Source: an uncultured Clostridia bacterium (GTDB taxonomy: Bacteria; Bacillota; Clostridia; Christensenellales; Pumilibacteraceae). From it: DNA of 34,130 nt. Location of the stretch: assembly GCA_944376015.1 (NCBI GenBank), contig CALWBH010000031.1:1-34130 (forward strand), in the 5' to 3' direction. The position numbers were made by a program, and so were the translations under genes. The notes beneath the pieces were generated by a model, which had not been told where the DNA came from, did not search any database, and saw only the letters and a list, made by a program, of their open reading frames with translations. Shown here piece by piece: positions 32,880 through 34,130 of the stretch; the stretch's first letter is position 1, and every line of letters starts with the position of its first letter.

Positions 32880-34118
32880 TTAACCGAACAAAGCTATAAG
32901 TATACCTGCGGCAACCGCCGAACCTATGACGCCCGCCACATTGGGTCCCATCGCGTGCATAAGCAGATAGTTGTCGGGAACTTCTTTCTGCCCCATTCTC
33001 TGCGACACGCGCGCCGCCATGGGAACGGCGGAAACACCCGCGCTGCCGATGAGCGGATTGATCTTTTCTTTGAGGAAAAGATTCATGAACTTGGCGATAA
33101 GCACTCCGCCGACGGTACCGAACATGAACGCGGCAAGACCGAGTCCGATGATACCGAGAGTGAGCGGTTGAAGGAAAGTATCCGATACCGCTTTAAATCC
33201 GACGCATGTGCCGAGCAGTATGGTAATGACGTTGCAAAGCCCGTTGCTCGCCGTATCGGCAAGACGTCCCGTAACGCCGCTTTCTTTAAGCAGATTACCG
33301 AGCATAAGCATTCCGAGCAAAGGTAATGCGTCCGGCAAAATAAGTCCGCAAAGTACTACGACCACTATAGGGAAAATTATTTTTTCCTTTTTCGATACGA
33401 CACGAAGCTGTTTCATCCTTATCTGACGTTCTTTCTTCGTGGTAAGCAATTTCATAATGGGCGGCTGTATCGCAGGAATGAGCGCCATGTACGAATACGC
33501 GGCGATCGAAATAGCTCCGAGATTAGCGGCTTCGCCGAGCGTGGTCGTAACGTATATCGCCGTAGGTCCGTCCGCACCGCCTATTATGGCAACGGACGCC
33601 GCAAGCGACGCGTTCTCGCCCATAGCGCCGAATATGAAGTACCCTCCGAAAAGCGCCACGAATATACCGAGCTGAGCGCCCGCGCCCATTATAAGGCTCT
33701 TGGGATTCGCGATAAGCGGTCCGAAGTCCGTCATCGCACCTATTCCGAGGAAAATAAGCGGCGGGAAAATCACCCATTCAACGCCCTTGGACAAATAATA
33801 GAACAATCCGCCGGTGCGAACCACTTCCGTTACGTACCCGCCCGTATCCGGATCGAGCGTGTATTTTACGGCAGGTTCCATATACAGGATCTCGTGCGCG
33901 CCGGGAATGTTTGCAAGCATCATTCCGAACGCGATGGGTACCAGAAGCAACGGTTCGAAACCCCTTGCGATGGCGAGATAGAAAAGTACGAACGATATAA
34001 GGAGCATTAAGTAGTCCTGCCAGTTTGACTGCGCAAAACCCGTACTGTTCCAAAGATTTATCATACTCTCGCCGAGATTCGCACCGAGATCGCCCGATGA
34101 GACTATGGATTCAAGCAT
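32880..34118 (-). CDS. oadB: Sodium-ion-translocating decarboxylase beta subunit (OadB family)
   Basis: A 412-residue polytopic membrane protein, complete within the window. GGADGPTAIY (180-189) is the family signature and contains the ion-site Asp183; the second conserved region includes SAGVSAVPMAARVSQ near 365-380. About nine to eleven membrane segments are visible. It decarboxylates carboxybiotin while pumping Na+ out, conserving energy as a sodium gradient. The substrate may be oxaloacetate, methylmalonyl-CoA or glutaconyl-CoA; the adjacent OadA-type subunit favours oxaloacetate. GAGGAT lies eight bases before the ATG at 34118. The delta/gamma and biotin-carrier genes expected upstream would be beyond the right edge. 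Confidence 0.95.
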   Translation of the reverse strand: MLESIVSSGDLGANLGESMINLWNSTGFAQSNWQDYLMLLISFVLFYLAIARGFEPLLLVPIAFGMMLANIPGAHEILYMEPAVKYTLDPDTGGYVTEVVRTGGLFYYLSKGVEWVIFPPLIFLGIGAMTDFGPLIANPKSLIMGAGAQLGIFVALFGGYFIFGAMGENASLAASVAIIGGADGPTAIYVTTTLGEAANLGAISIAAYSYMALIPAIQPPIMKLLTTKKERQIRMKQLRVVSKKEKIIFPIVVVVLCGLILPDALPLLGMLMLGNLLKESGVTGRLADTASNGLCNVITILLGTCVGFKAVSDTFLQPLTLGIIGLGLAAFMFGTVGGVLIAKFMNLFLKEKINPLIGSAGVSAVPMAARVSQRMGQKEVPDNYLLMHAMGPNVAGVIGSAVAAGILIALFG

Positions 34119-34130
34119 TAAACTATCCTC

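Overview
The window looks like chromosomal DNA from an uncultured Clostridia-type Bacillota. The evidence is marker families and gene orders: rpsO-pnp-deacetylase-M16 protease-ftsK/spoIIIE; yajC-(TIGR04086)-scfA-scfB-secD-secF-recJ-relA-hydrolase-hemZ; and an IspH-ribosomal protein S1 fusion. A YtxC-like protein and a sporulation-type deacetylase point to a spore-forming ancestry, but they do not show that this organism sporulates. I see no phage, insertion sequence, plasmid or CRISPR signal. Every protein gene lies on the minus strand; only a tRNA pair is on the plus strand. All long plus-strand open frames are antisense shadows.

Layout, left to right; minus-strand transcription runs right to left. 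(1) 1-5,402: N-terminus of an FtsK/SpoIIIE translocase with its own promoter, then the rpsO-pnp-deacetylase-M16 operon read from a strong promoter at 5,374-5,402. (2) 5,428-11,921: recJ, relA/spoT, an MBL-fold hydrolase and hemZ, tightly overlapping. (3) 12,069-17,735: a protein-export block (yajC, secD, secF) interleaved with a SCIFF ranthipeptide system: 57-residue precursor, radical SAM maturase and TIGR04086 membrane protein. yajC, scfA and secD each have a clear promoter, and a terminator-like hairpin covers the ribosome site of the TIGR04086 gene. (4) 17,751-18,870: a YtxC-like gene, then tRNA-Cys and tRNA-Leu on the plus strand with a promoter and terminator. (5) 18,998-25,473: a five-gene operon from one strong promoter: zinc-ribbon/TPR protein of unknown function, M19 dipeptidase, purB, a CDF cation transporter, and an unusual fusion of a multi-pass membrane domain to a tocopherol-cyclase-like domain. 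(6) 25,562-34,118: a compact run of oadB, oadA, surE, a BaiN-type flavoprotein, aroH, cmk, plsC and ispH-rpsA, mostly joined by 4-14 base overlaps and closed by a hairpin. It mixes Na+-pumping decarboxylation with nucleotide, lipid, isoprenoid and ribosome functions.

The points most worth a second look are the membrane/tocopherol-cyclase fusion; the SCIFF precursor with a seventh cysteine and an apparent C-terminal extension, sitting inside the Sec block; two hairpins whose 3' arms contain the Shine-Dalgarno of the next gene; a 32-residue charged insert in the S1 domain of PNPase; and an Asp-to-Asn change at a key transmembrane position of SecF. Most of the window is conserved housekeeping sequence. 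I found nothing that I can call a wholly new system with confidence.
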